A DNA stretch of 39,771 bases, taken from Chitinophagaceae bacterium. Lineage in GTDB: Bacteria; Bacteroidota; Bacteroidia; Chitinophagales; Chitinophagaceae. Each line of letters begins with the position of its first letter. The stretch's first letter is position 1. The notes beneath the pieces were generated by a model that made no database searches, was not told where the DNA came from, and was given only the letters and a program-made list of their open reading frames with translations. The stretch covers positions 1 to 39,771 of the forward strand of contig JANWIY010000159.1 in the NCBI GenBank assembly GCA_025449645.1. Direction: 5' to 3'. Of this stretch, positions 8,145-15,905 are shown piece by piece. The translations under genes were made by a program, and so were the position numbers.

Positions 8145-8532
8145 GATCCTTTCCGGCAAGCGGATGATTGGCATTCAGGACGATGAAGTCGGCATTTATT
8201 TCAGTCACGACAACCGGGAAATGTTCGCCCGAGGTATTGTTCACATTCAACTGCATACCGATTTCCGGCTGTAAGCCTTCCGGCAACCGGTCATGTGGAA
8301 ATTTCATGATCATGGAAGGATCTTCCGGTCCATATGCCTCCTGAAATGGAATTTCGATCGTTTTTTTCTCTCCGACAACCATCCCTTTTACACCTTCATC
8401 AAAACCTCCGATGACAGATCCGCTGCCCACCGTAAATTCAAGGGGCGCCCTTCCTTTGGAAGAGTCAAAGACGGCCCCGTCACTTAAGCGCCCGTGATAA
8501 TGGATTTTAATTTTATTTCCGGATTTAACCAT
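8107..8532 (-). CDS. FKBP-type peptidyl-prolyl cis-trans isomerase, SlyD-like
   Basis: 141 aa. The FKBP fold is split by the chaperone insert-in-flap domain, as in SlyD: FKBP parts at about residues 1-65 (IHYHGRLSDGAVFDSS, SVIGGFDEGVKGM) and 125-141 (GKDLIFDLELVEI), with the insert between (AYGPEDPSMIMKFPHDRLP and following). The motif NANHPLAGKDLIFD is a SlyD hallmark. It catalyses proline isomerisation and assists folding in the cytoplasm. There is no histidine-rich metal-binding tail, so it is the short form. Monocistronic and divergent from fmt, with a -7 element at 8547-8554. Confidence 0.92.
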   Translation of the reverse strand: MVKSGNKIKIHYHGRLSDGAVFDSSKGRAPLEFTVGSGSVIGGFDEGVKGMVVGEKKTIEIPFQEAYGPEDPSMIMKFPHDRLPEGLQPEIGMQLNVNNTSGEHFPVVVTEINADFIVLNANHPLAGKDLIFDLELVEIAD

Positions 8533-8546
8533 GTGGTTTGTTTAGC

Positions 8547-8554
8547 CAAAATTA
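8547..8554 (-). promoter_or_regulatory. -7 element for the FKBP gene
   Basis: On the minus strand this reads TAATTTTG, a full TAnnTTTG match. It ends 14 nt before the FKBP ATG at 8532. No strong TTTG is visible at -33. Confidence 0.45.
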
Positions 8555-8564
8555 GGATTTTATA

Positions 8565-8594
8565 GGTTGATGGTTTATGGTTGATGGTTGATGG
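8565..8594. repeat. Tandem 7-nt repeat in the FKBP/fmt divergent region
   Basis: Four consecutive 7-nt units, ggttgat, ggtttat, ggttgat and ggttgat, followed by gg. The array lies just upstream of the fmt -7 element, and a unit at 8581-8584 supplies a TTGA at a plausible -33 distance (19 nt) from it. Confidence 0.7.
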
Positions 8595-8611
8595 ACCGTC
8601 AACTATATTTG
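8581..8611 (+). promoter_or_regulatory. fmt promoter, with -7 element almost touching the start codon
   Basis: TATATTTG at 8604-8611 matches TAnnTTTG; a TTGA at 8581-8584 is 19 nt upstream. The fmt ATG begins at 8616, only 4 nt after the -7 element, implying a leaderless or nearly leaderless mRNA. Confidence 0.5.
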
Positions 8612-8615
8612 CAGG

Positions 8616-9542
8616 ATGCACATCAACCCCAAGATCATTTTCATGGGCACGCCGGATTTTGCTGTAGCCACCCTGGATGCGTTGGTGGAATCCGGATATT
8701 CCGTTCTGGCGGTGATTACTGCGCCTGATAAGCCAGCGGGGCGTGGCATGAAACTTTCTGAATCGTCGGTTAAGCAATATGCCGTCAATAAAAGCATTCC
8801 TGTATTGCAACCGCTGAAATTGAAGGACCCTGAATTTCTCGGAGAGCTTAAACAATTCCATGCGGATCTTCAGGTTGTAGTTGCTTTCCGGATGTTGCCG
8901 GAATCCGTGTGGAGCATGCCTCCAATGGGTACGATCAACCTGCATGGATCATTGCTGCCTCAGTACCGCGGCGCTGCACCGATCAATCGGGCCATCATGA
9001 ATGGAGAAACAGAAACCGGACTGACCACCTTCAAACTTCAACAGCAGATTGACACGGGTAATATTTTATTGATGGAAAAAATTCCGATCGGATTAAATGA
9101 AACTGCGGGTGAATTGCAGGACCGCATGAAACTGGCGGGTGCGCAACTGGTGATCCAAACCATTCAGGGATTACAGGATGGGACGCTTAAAGAAAAGCCT
9201 CAGCCCGTTGAGGTTAGCTTGTTTCTGAAACCCGCACCTAAAATCCTGGCTGCCGATTGCGAGATCGATTGGAGCAGACCCGTAGTCCAAATTCATAATC
9301 AGATTCGGGGCCTTTCACCATATCCCGGGGCTTTTACTGTTTTCCGGGGTAGAATACTCAAGGTGCTCCTTTCACAAATGGAAATTACTTCATCATCCCC
9401 ATTACCGGGAACCTTTGACACGGATGGAAAAACCTGGTTTCGCTTTGCTGGTTCAGACGGCTATGTTTATCCGGAGGAAGTACAACTGGAGGGGAAAAAG
9501 CGTATGCCGGTCACAGATTTTCTGCGCGGCTACAGAGCCTGA
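8616..9542 (+). CDS. fmt: Methionyl-tRNA formyltransferase
   Basis: 308 aa; formylates the amino group of initiator Met-tRNA using 10-formyl-tetrahydrofolate. The N-terminal domain begins with KIIFMGTPDFAVATL and holds the active-site run INLHGSLLPQYRGAAPINRAI (Asn and His of NLHGS, plus the SLLPxYRGAAP signature, near residues 108-128) and the Asp of the QQQIDTGNIL segment. The C-terminal OB-like domain starts near residue 205 (ADCEIDWSRP, IRGLSPYPGAFT) and binds tRNA. Length is normal for the family. The start is fixed by the family N-terminus and by the promoter immediately upstream. Its stop lies 10 bp from that of the convergent GT-C gene. Confidence 0.96.
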   Translation: MHINPKIIFMGTPDFAVATLDALVESGYSVLAVITAPDKPAGRGMKLSESSVKQYAVNKSIPVLQPLKLKDPEFLGELKQFHADLQVVVAFRMLPESVWSMPPMGTINLHGSLLPQYRGAAPINRAIMNGETETGLTTFKLQQQIDTGNILLMEKIPIGLNETAGELQDRMKLAGAQLVIQTIQGLQDGTLKEKPQPVEVSLFLKPAPKILAADCEIDWSRPVVQIHNQIRGLSPYPGAFTVFRGRILKVLLSQMEITSSSPLPGTFDTDGKTWFRFAGSDGYVYPEEVQLEGKKRMPVTDFLRGYRA

Positions 9543-9590
9543 AGGTTGCATCCTATTCACCCGATACTGTCTGACCTTTCAGTCTTTTTT
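9539..9590 (+). terminator. Possible intrinsic terminator at the fmt 3' end
   Basis: CTGAAGGT at 9539-9546 can pair with ACCTTTCAG at 9574-9582 (one bulge, 27-nt loop), followed by TCTTTTTTTA. The T-run lies in the 3' coding end of the opposite-strand gene. The long loop makes this weak. Confidence 0.3.
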
Positions 9591-10959
9591 TATTGAGCAG
9601 GCTGATAGCCTGGCCTGCAAGAATTAAGAACAAGGGTTCGGTCTCAAACCGGAAACGCATGTTTTCATAGTGCTCAAAAAAAGAGCTCACTCCGAAAACG
9701 AAGGATATGGTGAGAAGGATAACGAGGTTCCATGAACTTATGGATCTTTTTCTGAAAGCATCCTGAATAAAAATAAAAAACACAAGCAGGTATAAAATCA
9801 ATTTCGGGATAGCAGATAAGGTAAGCGCTATGCGACGCGCCTGCTTGTTGTGTGTGAAATGAGTCAGGTTAAAAGAATAGACCACATCGTAATATTTGAT
9901 TTTCGCGGCCTGATCCACGGCCAGGGAATACATAGTCGCGGGCGTAAAATAGAGAATCAGCGACTGCAGTACATTCAAGGCGTACGCTCCCGGATGTGAT
10001 TTTACATAGTGGACGCTGGCCTGCTGATATTGATCGGAAACCGGGATATAGTTAATATTGTTTTCATTTATAAAACTGTCGTTCTTCATTTCCATCAATA
10101 AGTCCCGGTCATTGAGGCCGGCATATTTTTTTTCAAATGCGGTATCGATGAATTTTTGGTAAACACTGATTCTTGAAAAAGGCTCGTAAGCCTCAATCCT
10201 TGCCGAATCCTTCACCTTGTTATCGTGAAAAACATTTCTTGCCATATTCATTCCAATCCAGGTTGATACGGAAAGTCTTCCGAAGATTATTTTATTTTTA
10301 ATATACCAGCCTCCGGCAAACAATATGCTGAAGATCCCGAATGTCACGACCATAAAAAATACAGGTTTTCGCCTGAAATAAAATAATAATACCAGGATGA
10401 TGGCGAAAAGCCACACGATGTGATATACACTGCGGGTAAGACATAGCAATACCAGGGGTAGAAAAAAACCAGCTGCATTCATCCGGGATGATTTGGATTG
10501 AAGCCGGATGAGAAAGTAAATTGAAATTAGGAGCAGCAGTGATATGAAGCTGGTATAAAATAATTCACATTCATAGATCAAAGTAGCCGGGCTGAGAAGA
10601 AAGGCGATGGCCAGTACTAAAGCGATACCGCGGTGATTGCAGGTCTTTTTCAAAATGGAAAAGAGTAAAAGGCCGTTCACAAGAGAAATCATTTTAAAGA
10701 TGACGCCGAAAGCCAGAGCGTTTGTGCCAAATGTTTTCAATATAAGTCCGAGGAATAAATTAAAAGCAGGCGGTTGTGCGTGATCGTACCAGACTCCTCT
10801 GAGCAGGTGGTGTCCCAGGGTCTGCACATCGAGATACTGCCAATACACATACAAGGGTTGTATGCTCATCCGGATACCAAAAAGCATAGCGATCATCCTG
10901 GATAAGGCGAAAACCAGGATGAGTATCCAAAAATCATTCAGCCGGATGTTTTTTTTCAT
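9553..10959 (-). CDS. Multi-pass GT-C-type glycosyltransferase (PMT/ArnT-like)
   Basis: 468-aa integral membrane protein with roughly ten hydrophobic helices. An early loop carries WYDHAQPPAFNLFLGLI (about residues 65-81), which resembles the acidic D-x-QPP motif of the first extracytoplasmic loop in PMT/ArnT-like (GT39/GT83) enzymes that move sugars from polyprenyl-phosphate donors. The middle soluble part (about 240-330) is not assignable to a known domain. The start is at the ATG beginning MKKNIRLNDFW; an ATG 8 codons upstream is also in frame. Single gene on the minus strand between fmt and rlmH, so context gives no substrate clue. The fold class is reasonably supported; the acceptor is unknown. 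Confidence 0.65.
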   Translation of the reverse strand: MKKNIRLNDFWILILVFALSRMIAMLFGIRMSIQPLYVYWQYLDVQTLGHHLLRGVWYDHAQPPAFNLFLGLILKTFGTNALAFGVIFKMISLVNGLLLFSILKKTCNHRGIALVLAIAFLLSPATLIYECELFYTSFISLLLLISIYFLIRLQSKSSRMNAAGFFLPLVLLCLTRSVYHIVWLFAIILVLLFYFRRKPVFFMVVTFGIFSILFAGGWYIKNKIIFGRLSVSTWIGMNMARNVFHDNKVKDSARIEAYEPFSRISVYQKFIDTAFEKKYAGLNDRDLLMEMKNDSFINENNINYIPVSDQYQQASVHYVKSHPGAYALNVLQSLILYFTPATMYSLAVDQAAKIKYYDVVYSFNLTHFTHNKQARRIALTLSAIPKLILYLLVFFIFIQDAFRKRSISSWNLVILLTISFVFGVSSFFEHYENMRFRFETEPLFLILAGQAISLLNKKRLKGQTVSGE

Positions 10960-11032
10960 GAGGGATTCCTGAAATGGGTACAAAATAGAGAAAATTCAAC
11001 GTATAATAAAAGAATGGATAACGGGATCCGGT

Positions 11033-11040
11033 TAATTTTG
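11033..11040 (+). promoter_or_regulatory. -7 element directly before rlmH
   Basis: TAATTTTG matches TAnnTTTG; the rlmH ATG begins at 11045, 4 nt downstream, the same arrangement as fmt. No convincing TTTG was found at -33. Confidence 0.4.
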
Positions 11041-11044
11041 GGAA

Positions 11045-11518
11045 ATGAAAATAGAATTCTGGTCGTTTGGAAAAAATCATGAACCATATGTGTTGCCTGG
11101 CGTTGAAGATTTCACAGCCCGAATCCGCCATTATTTCCCGGTTGAATGGCGTATCCTGACGCCTAAAAAAAAAGCAGGCTCCGGCACTCCGGAAAAATGG
11201 AAACAAATGGAATCCGCCCTGGTATTGGCCTCCCTAAAGAAAGACGACTATCTCGTTGTGTTGGATGAAAACGGAAATGCCCTGAGTTCGGTTAAGCTCG
11301 CCCGTTTCATTCAGGACCGGTCAAACGAAAGTATAGAACGACTGATATTTCTGATTGGCGGAGCCTATGGGCTCGGTGAACAAATACTATCCAAAGCCAA
11401 ATTCAACTGGTCGCTTTCTGACCTTACTTTTCCCCATCAACTCGTGCGGCTGATCCTGGCCGAGCAGGTTTACAGGGCCTGCAGCATCACACGGAAAGAG
11501 AAATATCATCACGGTTGA
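11045..11518 (+). CDS. rlmH: 23S rRNA (pseudouridine1915-N3)-methyltransferase RlmH
   Basis: 157-aa SPOUT methyltransferase that methylates pseudouridine 1915 in helix 69 of 23S rRNA. The SAM-binding knot is seen in LIFLIGGAYGLGEQIL (about residues 99-114), followed by SLSDLTFPHQLVRLILAEQVYRA, the family signature for dimer and cofactor contacts. The C-terminus ends in KYHHG, matching the conserved YHH tail. Length is standard. The N-terminal MKIEFWSFGKNHEPYV aligns with Bacteroidota homologues and fixes the start. Followed after 53 bp by the rhomboid gene in the same direction. Confidence 0.95.
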   Translation: MKIEFWSFGKNHEPYVLPGVEDFTARIRHYFPVEWRILTPKKKAGSGTPEKWKQMESALVLASLKKDDYLVVLDENGNALSSVKLARFIQDRSNESIERLIFLIGGAYGLGEQILSKAKFNWSLSDLTFPHQLVRLILAEQVYRACSITRKEKYHHG

Positions 11519-11571
11519 AACCTTAGGTCATTTGGAATTAAAACATATCTTTAAACCTATTATCGTGTTGC

Positions 11572-12192
11572 ATGTCTAACATCACGCTCAGCATTATTAT
11601 TATAACTTCCGCAATTTCAATTACCGCATTCAGGAACGGCAAAATTGTGGATGATCTCATTTTCTGGCCGCCCGCGATTACCAAGAAATACCAGTATTAC
11701 CGTTTTATTACCTGCGGGCTCATCCATGCGGATTACATGCATCTCTTATTCAACATGCTCACCCTGTATTTTTTCGGGAAGATCATGGAGGTTTATTATA
11801 TGGGAATGCTGGGCCTTCAAAATTATTATTACCTGGCTCTTTATATCGGCGCCCTGATCGTTTCGAATATCCCAACCTATATCAAGCATAGGAATGATTA
11901 TAATTACAGAAGCCTGGGCGCCTCAGGAGCGGTATCAGCTGTGCTTTTTGCTTTCATCTTGTTAAAGCCATGGCAGACCATCCTGGTTCTTTTTATTCCC
12001 ATTCCGGCCATAGTCTACGGCGCTCTGTTCCTCATTTATTCTGCTTACATGTCCCGGAAAGGTGGTGACCATATCAACCACGACGCGCATTTTTATGGAG
12101 CTTTGTTTGGGATTATTTTTACAATTCTCCTGCATCCGGATGTTGTCAATATGTTCATGGCAGAGCTAAAACATCCGCATTTCGATTTTTAA
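11572..12192 (+). CDS. Rhomboid family intramembrane serine protease
   Basis: 206 aa with about six membrane helices. Rhomboid marks: HADYMHLLFNM (about residues 52-62), the catalytic serine in LGASGA (Ser118) and the catalytic histidine in AHFYGALFG (His173). The family cleaves membrane proteins within or next to transmembrane segments; substrates here are unknown. A TATCTTTA sequence at 11546-11553 could serve as its own -7 element, so it may be independent of rlmH. The 3' end overlaps the convergent tilS gene by 27 bp. Confidence 0.9.
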   Translation: MSNITLSIIIITSAISITAFRNGKIVDDLIFWPPAITKKYQYYRFITCGLIHADYMHLLFNMLTLYFFGKIMEVYYMGMLGLQNYYYLALYIGALIVSNIPTYIKHRNDYNYRSLGASGAVSAVLFAFILLKPWQTILVLFIPIPAIVYGALFLIYSAYMSRKGGDHINHDAHFYGALFGIIFTILLHPDVVNMFMAELKHPHFDF

Positions 12193-13515
12193 AATCTCCT
12201 TCGTTGCCGGGGAAAGGCAGAACCTGTTGTCGATTCGATGACCAACAACCCAAAGAATCTTTTGATCCATTTCAATTACCCATATTTTTTCCTTGGCTGT
12301 TTTTGACAATTTCTGATCTATCAGGAACCTGGCAACCTTCTTTTTCTTTTTCATGCCGAGCGGATAAAAATAGTCGCCCGCCTTCCATTTTCTGAGCATC
12401 AGAGGAAATTCTATTTTGCCTGCATCCATCAGAGCAAGGGCCGGGGTTTTTTCTATTGACGCATTTTCTCCTGCGATGAACGCTCTTAATATTAACTCGC
12501 CATCAGGATAAATAACGGAACCGTGTTTTTTCTCTATAATGATATGCACTGCTGTTCCGGCATCCTTCAATGGCGCAATGATAAGCCAGGCGCGGTTCTT
12601 AATCACCCTGTGGGAAATGCCCTGAATATATTTGCCATTGCTTCCGTCCATAAGCTTTATGCATTCCCCGACCTGGCCGGAAGAAAAGCCGTATTCCCGT
12701 AAGATCTCGAAAAGGATCGTGTTGACCGGGTGCGATTTTTTTAACAGGAGAATCGGAATATGGATCTCCCCATTCACCAGTTTAAGTAATTTTTTTTTAT
12801 GGTGCCGGATGGCTTCCAGGTATAAAGCTTCTGTTTCAGCAAAACGATTCAGATTCTTTTCCATGTTATGCCAGGCTCCCGGGAATGCTGTTTCAACAGC
12901 AGGAATAAGCTTATTCCTGACATAATTCCTTGTATATTTATCCGATTCATTGGAACTGTCTTCCACCCAGGACAATTGCCGGGCTTCAGCAAAAATCTTC
13001 AGCACGGACTTTGAAAAAGACAGCAGGGGCCTGAGGATGGTCCCCTGTTTGGGAAGCATGCCTCTCAGGCCGCTTATACCTGTACCACGAAAAAAATGCA
13101 TCATCATGGTTTCTATATTATCGTCCAGGTGATGAGCTGTAAGGACAAACCTGAAATGTTCGGGGGGTTTTCCAAGTAAGGATGCAAACCAGGCATAACG
13201 CAATTCCCTGGCTGCCACCTGGACGGAAACCAGATGCTGATTTGCATACTGGCCCGTATCGAATCGTTTCAGAAAAAAGGATTTCCCGTATTTTTCGGCA
13301 AGGGTCTTCACAAATTCCTCATCTCGTTCACTTTCTGCTCCGCGCAATCCGAAATTGGCATGGGCAACACCGAATTCGTATCCTGACTGGAAACAGCATT
13401 CAGTCAATACTACAGAATCCATTCCTCCGCTCACGGCAATCAATAACCGATCATTCCGGTTAAACAACTTTTGGCGTCCGACCAGTTCCTGAAATTGTAA
13501 AACCAGATTATCCAT
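12166..13515 (-). CDS. tilS: tRNA(Ile)-lysidine synthase
   Basis: 449-aa PP-loop ATPase that converts C34 of the AUA-reading tRNA-Ile to lysidine. The P-loop signature SGGMDS is at residues 29-34; downstream the family motifs HANFGLRG, TAHHLDDNIETMMMHFFRGTG (given by its core HHLDDNIET) and YTRNYVRNKLIP are present. The C-terminal domain contains LRKWKAGDYFYPLGMKKKKKVARFLID (core WKAGDYFYPLGM), typical of TilS-C. Essential in most bacteria. It lies 5 bp after the TPR gene on the same strand and probably forms an operon with it. Confidence 0.95.
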   Translation of the reverse strand: MDNLVLQFQELVGRQKLFNRNDRLLIAVSGGMDSVVLTECCFQSGYEFGVAHANFGLRGAESERDEEFVKTLAEKYGKSFFLKRFDTGQYANQHLVSVQVAARELRYAWFASLLGKPPEHFRFVLTAHHLDDNIETMMMHFFRGTGISGLRGMLPKQGTILRPLLSFSKSVLKIFAEARQLSWVEDSSNESDKYTRNYVRNKLIPAVETAFPGAWHNMEKNLNRFAETEALYLEAIRHHKKKLLKLVNGEIHIPILLLKKSHPVNTILFEILREYGFSSGQVGECIKLMDGSNGKYIQGISHRVIKNRAWLIIAPLKDAGTAVHIIIEKKHGSVIYPDGELILRAFIAGENASIEKTPALALMDAGKIEFPLMLRKWKAGDYFYPLGMKKKKKVARFLIDQKLSKTAKEKIWVIEMDQKILWVVGHRIDNRFCLSPATKEILKIEMRMF

Positions 13516-13520
13516 GATCG

Positions 13521-13832
13521 TTAGTAAATGAGGTCTTCGTATGCTGCATGCAATTCGTTATAGGCGTGCTGATCTCCCTGTTCCTTTGCAGCCGCCATGC
13601 CTTTCTCATACCAGCTCATGGCCGATTCACGCTCCCCTGCCCTTTCCAGCAATCTGGCCAGATGATAATAGCTGCCCGTGTACATAGGATCCCGGCTGAG
13701 TATTTCAATAAACAACTGCCGGGCAGACTCGTCTTTCCCAACCTTAATATATTCCAGGGCCAGCGCATGTTTCAGGAAAGGGTCATCCGGAGAAAGCTTT
13801 AAAAAGGCGCGGAGCTGTTTCATTTTCTCCAT
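13521..13832 (-). CDS. Small tetratricopeptide-repeat protein
   Basis: 103 aa made of about two and a half TPR units: ALALEYIKVGKDESARQLFIEI, then SYYHLARLLERAGERESAMSWYEKGM, each of 34-residue type. No signal peptide, so cytoplasmic; TPRs mediate protein contacts. It sits 5 bp upstream of tilS in the same direction. I chose the ATG giving MEKMKQLRAFLKLSPDDPF; an in-frame ATG at 13871 would add a Lys-rich stretch and place the start within 10 bp of the divergent etfB -7 element. Partner unknown. Confidence 0.75.
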   Translation of the reverse strand: MEKMKQLRAFLKLSPDDPFLKHALALEYIKVGKDESARQLFIEILSRDPMYTGSYYHLARLLERAGERESAMSWYEKGMAAAKEQGDQHAYNELHAAYEDLIY

Positions 13833-13880
13833 ACTCCGATTTTTACTTTTTATTTTTACTTTAGTTTTCAAATCAAGACT

Positions 13881-13888
13881 TACCTTTG
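13881..13888 (+). promoter_or_regulatory. -7 element for the etfB-etfA operon
   Basis: TACCTTTG matches TAnnTTTG and lies 45 nt before the etfB ATG at 13934; a TTTA at 13859-13862 gives an 18-nt spacing to a weak -33. Confidence 0.5.
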
Positions 13889-13933
13889 TTTTAGTTGCAT
13901 AAACAACTTTTATTTATCAGGAATACAGGAAGC

Positions 13934-14677
13934 ATGAAGATTTTAGTTTGCATAAGTAAAACGCCGGATACAACGGCAAAAATAGCCTTCACGGATAACA
14001 ACAGGAAATTTGCTGCTGAGGGTGTTCAATGGATTATTAATCCGTACGACGAATGGTATGCCTTGGTGCGGGCCATTGAATTGAAGGAAAAGGACCCATC
14101 CATTACCCTGCATCTTATAACTGTGGCAACAGCAGATGCAGATGCCATCATCAGGAAAGCACTGGCCCTGGGCGGGGATGAGGCCATCCGTGTGAACGCC
14201 GACAGTCAGGATAGTTATTTCATAGCATCCCAAATTGCGGCAATTGCCAGGGATGGAGCATATGAGCTTATTTTCACTGGAAAGGAAACGATTGACTACA
14301 ACGGATCCTCTGTCGGAGGAATGATCGCAGGCCTTCTTGACCTGCCTTATATTTCACTGGCAGCAAAGTTCGAACTGGCAGGCAATACGGCAACTGTTGT
14401 GCGCGAGGTAGAAGCAGGAGAAGAAACGGAAGAGGTCTCCCTGCCTGGGGTAATCAGTTGCCAGAAGGGGATGGCCGAGCAGCGCATACCAAATATGAAA
14501 GGGATCATGGGCGCGCGGTCCAGGCCATTGAAGGTGGTGGAACCGCAACCTGTGGAAACCCTTACCGAGATCATTTCATTCGAATTGCCTCCGGCCAAAA
14601 AAGGCGTGCACATGATCCCTGCTGAAAACGCTGAAGAACTGGTGCGGCTGTTGCATGAGGAAGCGAAATTAATTTGA
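13934..14677 (+). CDS. etfB: Electron transfer flavoprotein beta subunit
   Basis: 247 aa. The start MKILVCISKTPDTTAKI is the usual EtfB N-terminus; an in-frame ATG at 13895 would add 13 unmatched residues. Family features: NPYDEWYALVRAIELKE near residue 40 and the AMP/nucleotide-binding stretch including LIFTGKETIDYNGSSVGGMIAGLL (core GKETIDYNGS), then LPGVISCQKG. It forms the 1:1 heterodimer with EtfA that carries electrons from acyl-CoA and other dehydrogenases to the quinone pool through ETF-quinone oxidoreductase. The ETF-QO and acyl-CoA dehydrogenase genes are not here. Between it and etfA lies a 131-bp gap with an octamer-repeat hairpin. Confidence 0.94.
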   Translation: MKILVCISKTPDTTAKIAFTDNNRKFAAEGVQWIINPYDEWYALVRAIELKEKDPSITLHLITVATADADAIIRKALALGGDEAIRVNADSQDSYFIASQIAAIARDGAYELIFTGKETIDYNGSSVGGMIAGLLDLPYISLAAKFELAGNTATVVREVEAGEETEEVSLPGVISCQKGMAEQRIPNMKGIMGARSRPLKVVEPQPVETLTEIISFELPPAKKGVHMIPAENAEELVRLLHEEAKLI

Positions 14678-14680
14678 GGC

Positions 14681-14776
14681 AAATGTGTAAATGTGTAAAT
14701 GTGTAAATGTGGCGTGAATGAGTTAGAACTTCTGTATTTTATTTCCGCATTTTCACATTAGCACATTTTCACATTA
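14681..14776. repeat. Octamer repeat array with hairpin between etfB and etfA
   Basis: Four tandem 8-nt units, three aaatgtgt and one aaatgtgg, at 14681-14712. A matching inverted arm lies at 14745-14776 (units read on the opposite strand as taatgtga, aaatgtgc, taatgtga, aaatgcgg), about 26 of 32 positions complementary, with a 32-nt loop. It begins 3 nt after the etfB stop codon. Same octamer family and architecture as the exbB-exbD element at 3702-3829. Confidence 0.85.
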
Positions 14777-14808
14777 TTAAATCATTCTGGTAAAAAATTC
14801 AACCAATC

Positions 14809-15774
14809 ATGTCCGTTCTCATATTTCTGGATCACGCAGATGGCCATTTTAAAAAAACGACTTTTGAAGCACTAAGTTATGGAGCAGCGCTTGCAAAACA
14901 ACTCGGCGTGACGGCAGACGGCGTTTTGTTAGGAACCGTGACGGAAGATATTGCTTCATTGGGAAAATATGGGATTCAGCAGGTGCACCAGGTGAACCAG
15001 GAATCTTTGAACGCACTCGACACGCAGGTTTATATCAGGATCCTGGCTGATATTGCCGCTTCTACAAAAGCAACGGTGATTGTTTTTTCCCATAACAGCT
15101 CGGCCAAAGCGATTGCGCCGGGATTGTCGGCGCGAATGAAAGCAGGCCTTGTTACCGGCGTTATTGCACTGCCGGAAACCAGCAGCGGCTTTTCAGTAAA
15201 GAAAAATGTTTTTTCCGGTAAAGCATCCGCAAATGTTTCGATTAAGACGCCGGTAAAAATAATTACAATAAATCCCAATGCCTACCACATTGTTTCCGGA
15301 GAAGGATCCGCAAAGCTTGTTCAGGTTTCAATAAATACTGATGCGTCGAAAATAAAACTAAAATCCGCGTCCAAAGCTTCCGGCGAAATACCCCTCACTG
15401 AAGCAGAAATTGTAGTCAGCGGCGGCCGGGGAATGAAGGGTCCGGAAAACTGGGGACCAATAGAAGAACTCGCCAAACTGCTGAATGCTGCTACTGCCTG
15501 TAGCCGTCCCGTTGCGGATTCCGGGTGGAGGCCGCATGCTGAACACGTAGGTCAAACGGGTATTGCTATCGCACCGAATCTTTATATTGCTATAGGTATT
15601 TCGGGCGCCATCCAGCACCTCGCCGGAGTCAACCGCAGCAAGGTGATCGTCGTCATCAACAAAGACCCGGAGGCACCGTTTTTTAAATCGGCTGATTATG
15701 GAATTGCCGGAGACGCGTTTGAAGTGTTGCCCAAACTGATCCAGGCAGTAAAAAAGCTGAAAGGCGTGGCCTGA
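14809..15774 (+). CDS. etfA: Electron transfer flavoprotein alpha subunit
   Basis: 321 aa. The N-terminal domain (about 1-185) is the Rossmann-like part shared with EtfB; the C-terminal FAD-binding domain (about 200-319) holds IVVSGGRGMKGPENW, SRPVADSGWRPHAEHVGQTG, and the flavin-binding IAIGISGAIQHLAG followed by VVINKDPEAPFFKSADYGI. These match the EtfA signature closely. It partners EtfB immediately upstream; the intervening repeat may affect relative expression. Normal family length. Confidence 0.95.
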   Translation: MSVLIFLDHADGHFKKTTFEALSYGAALAKQLGVTADGVLLGTVTEDIASLGKYGIQQVHQVNQESLNALDTQVYIRILADIAASTKATVIVFSHNSSAKAIAPGLSARMKAGLVTGVIALPETSSGFSVKKNVFSGKASANVSIKTPVKIITINPNAYHIVSGEGSAKLVQVSINTDASKIKLKSASKASGEIPLTEAEIVVSGGRGMKGPENWGPIEELAKLLNAATACSRPVADSGWRPHAEHVGQTGIAIAPNLYIAIGISGAIQHLAGVNRSKVIVVINKDPEAPFFKSADYGIAGDAFEVLPKLIQAVKKLKGVA

Positions 15775-15829
15775 GCAACGAATTAATCCTTTGATTTTAC
15801 ATATATTACAATTAAAGCTTTCTGAAATT

Positions 15830-15857
15830 TTTGGAAGGCTTTAGTTTTTTATATTTG
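15830..15857 (+). promoter_or_regulatory. Promoter of the bifunctional nuclease-ispE operon
   Basis: TTTG at 15830-15833 and TATATTTG at 15850-15857, 16 nt apart, fit the phylum -33/-7 arrangement. The ATG at 15906 follows after 48 nt. Confidence 0.55.
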
Positions 15858-15905
15858 CCCTTTTAATCAGCAACTATTAAGTTACGACTGTGGACAACCC
15901 GTTTT

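Noticed and set aside
14681..14712. CRISPR array
   Set aside because: The units are 8 nt, directly adjacent and without spacers; no cas genes are present.
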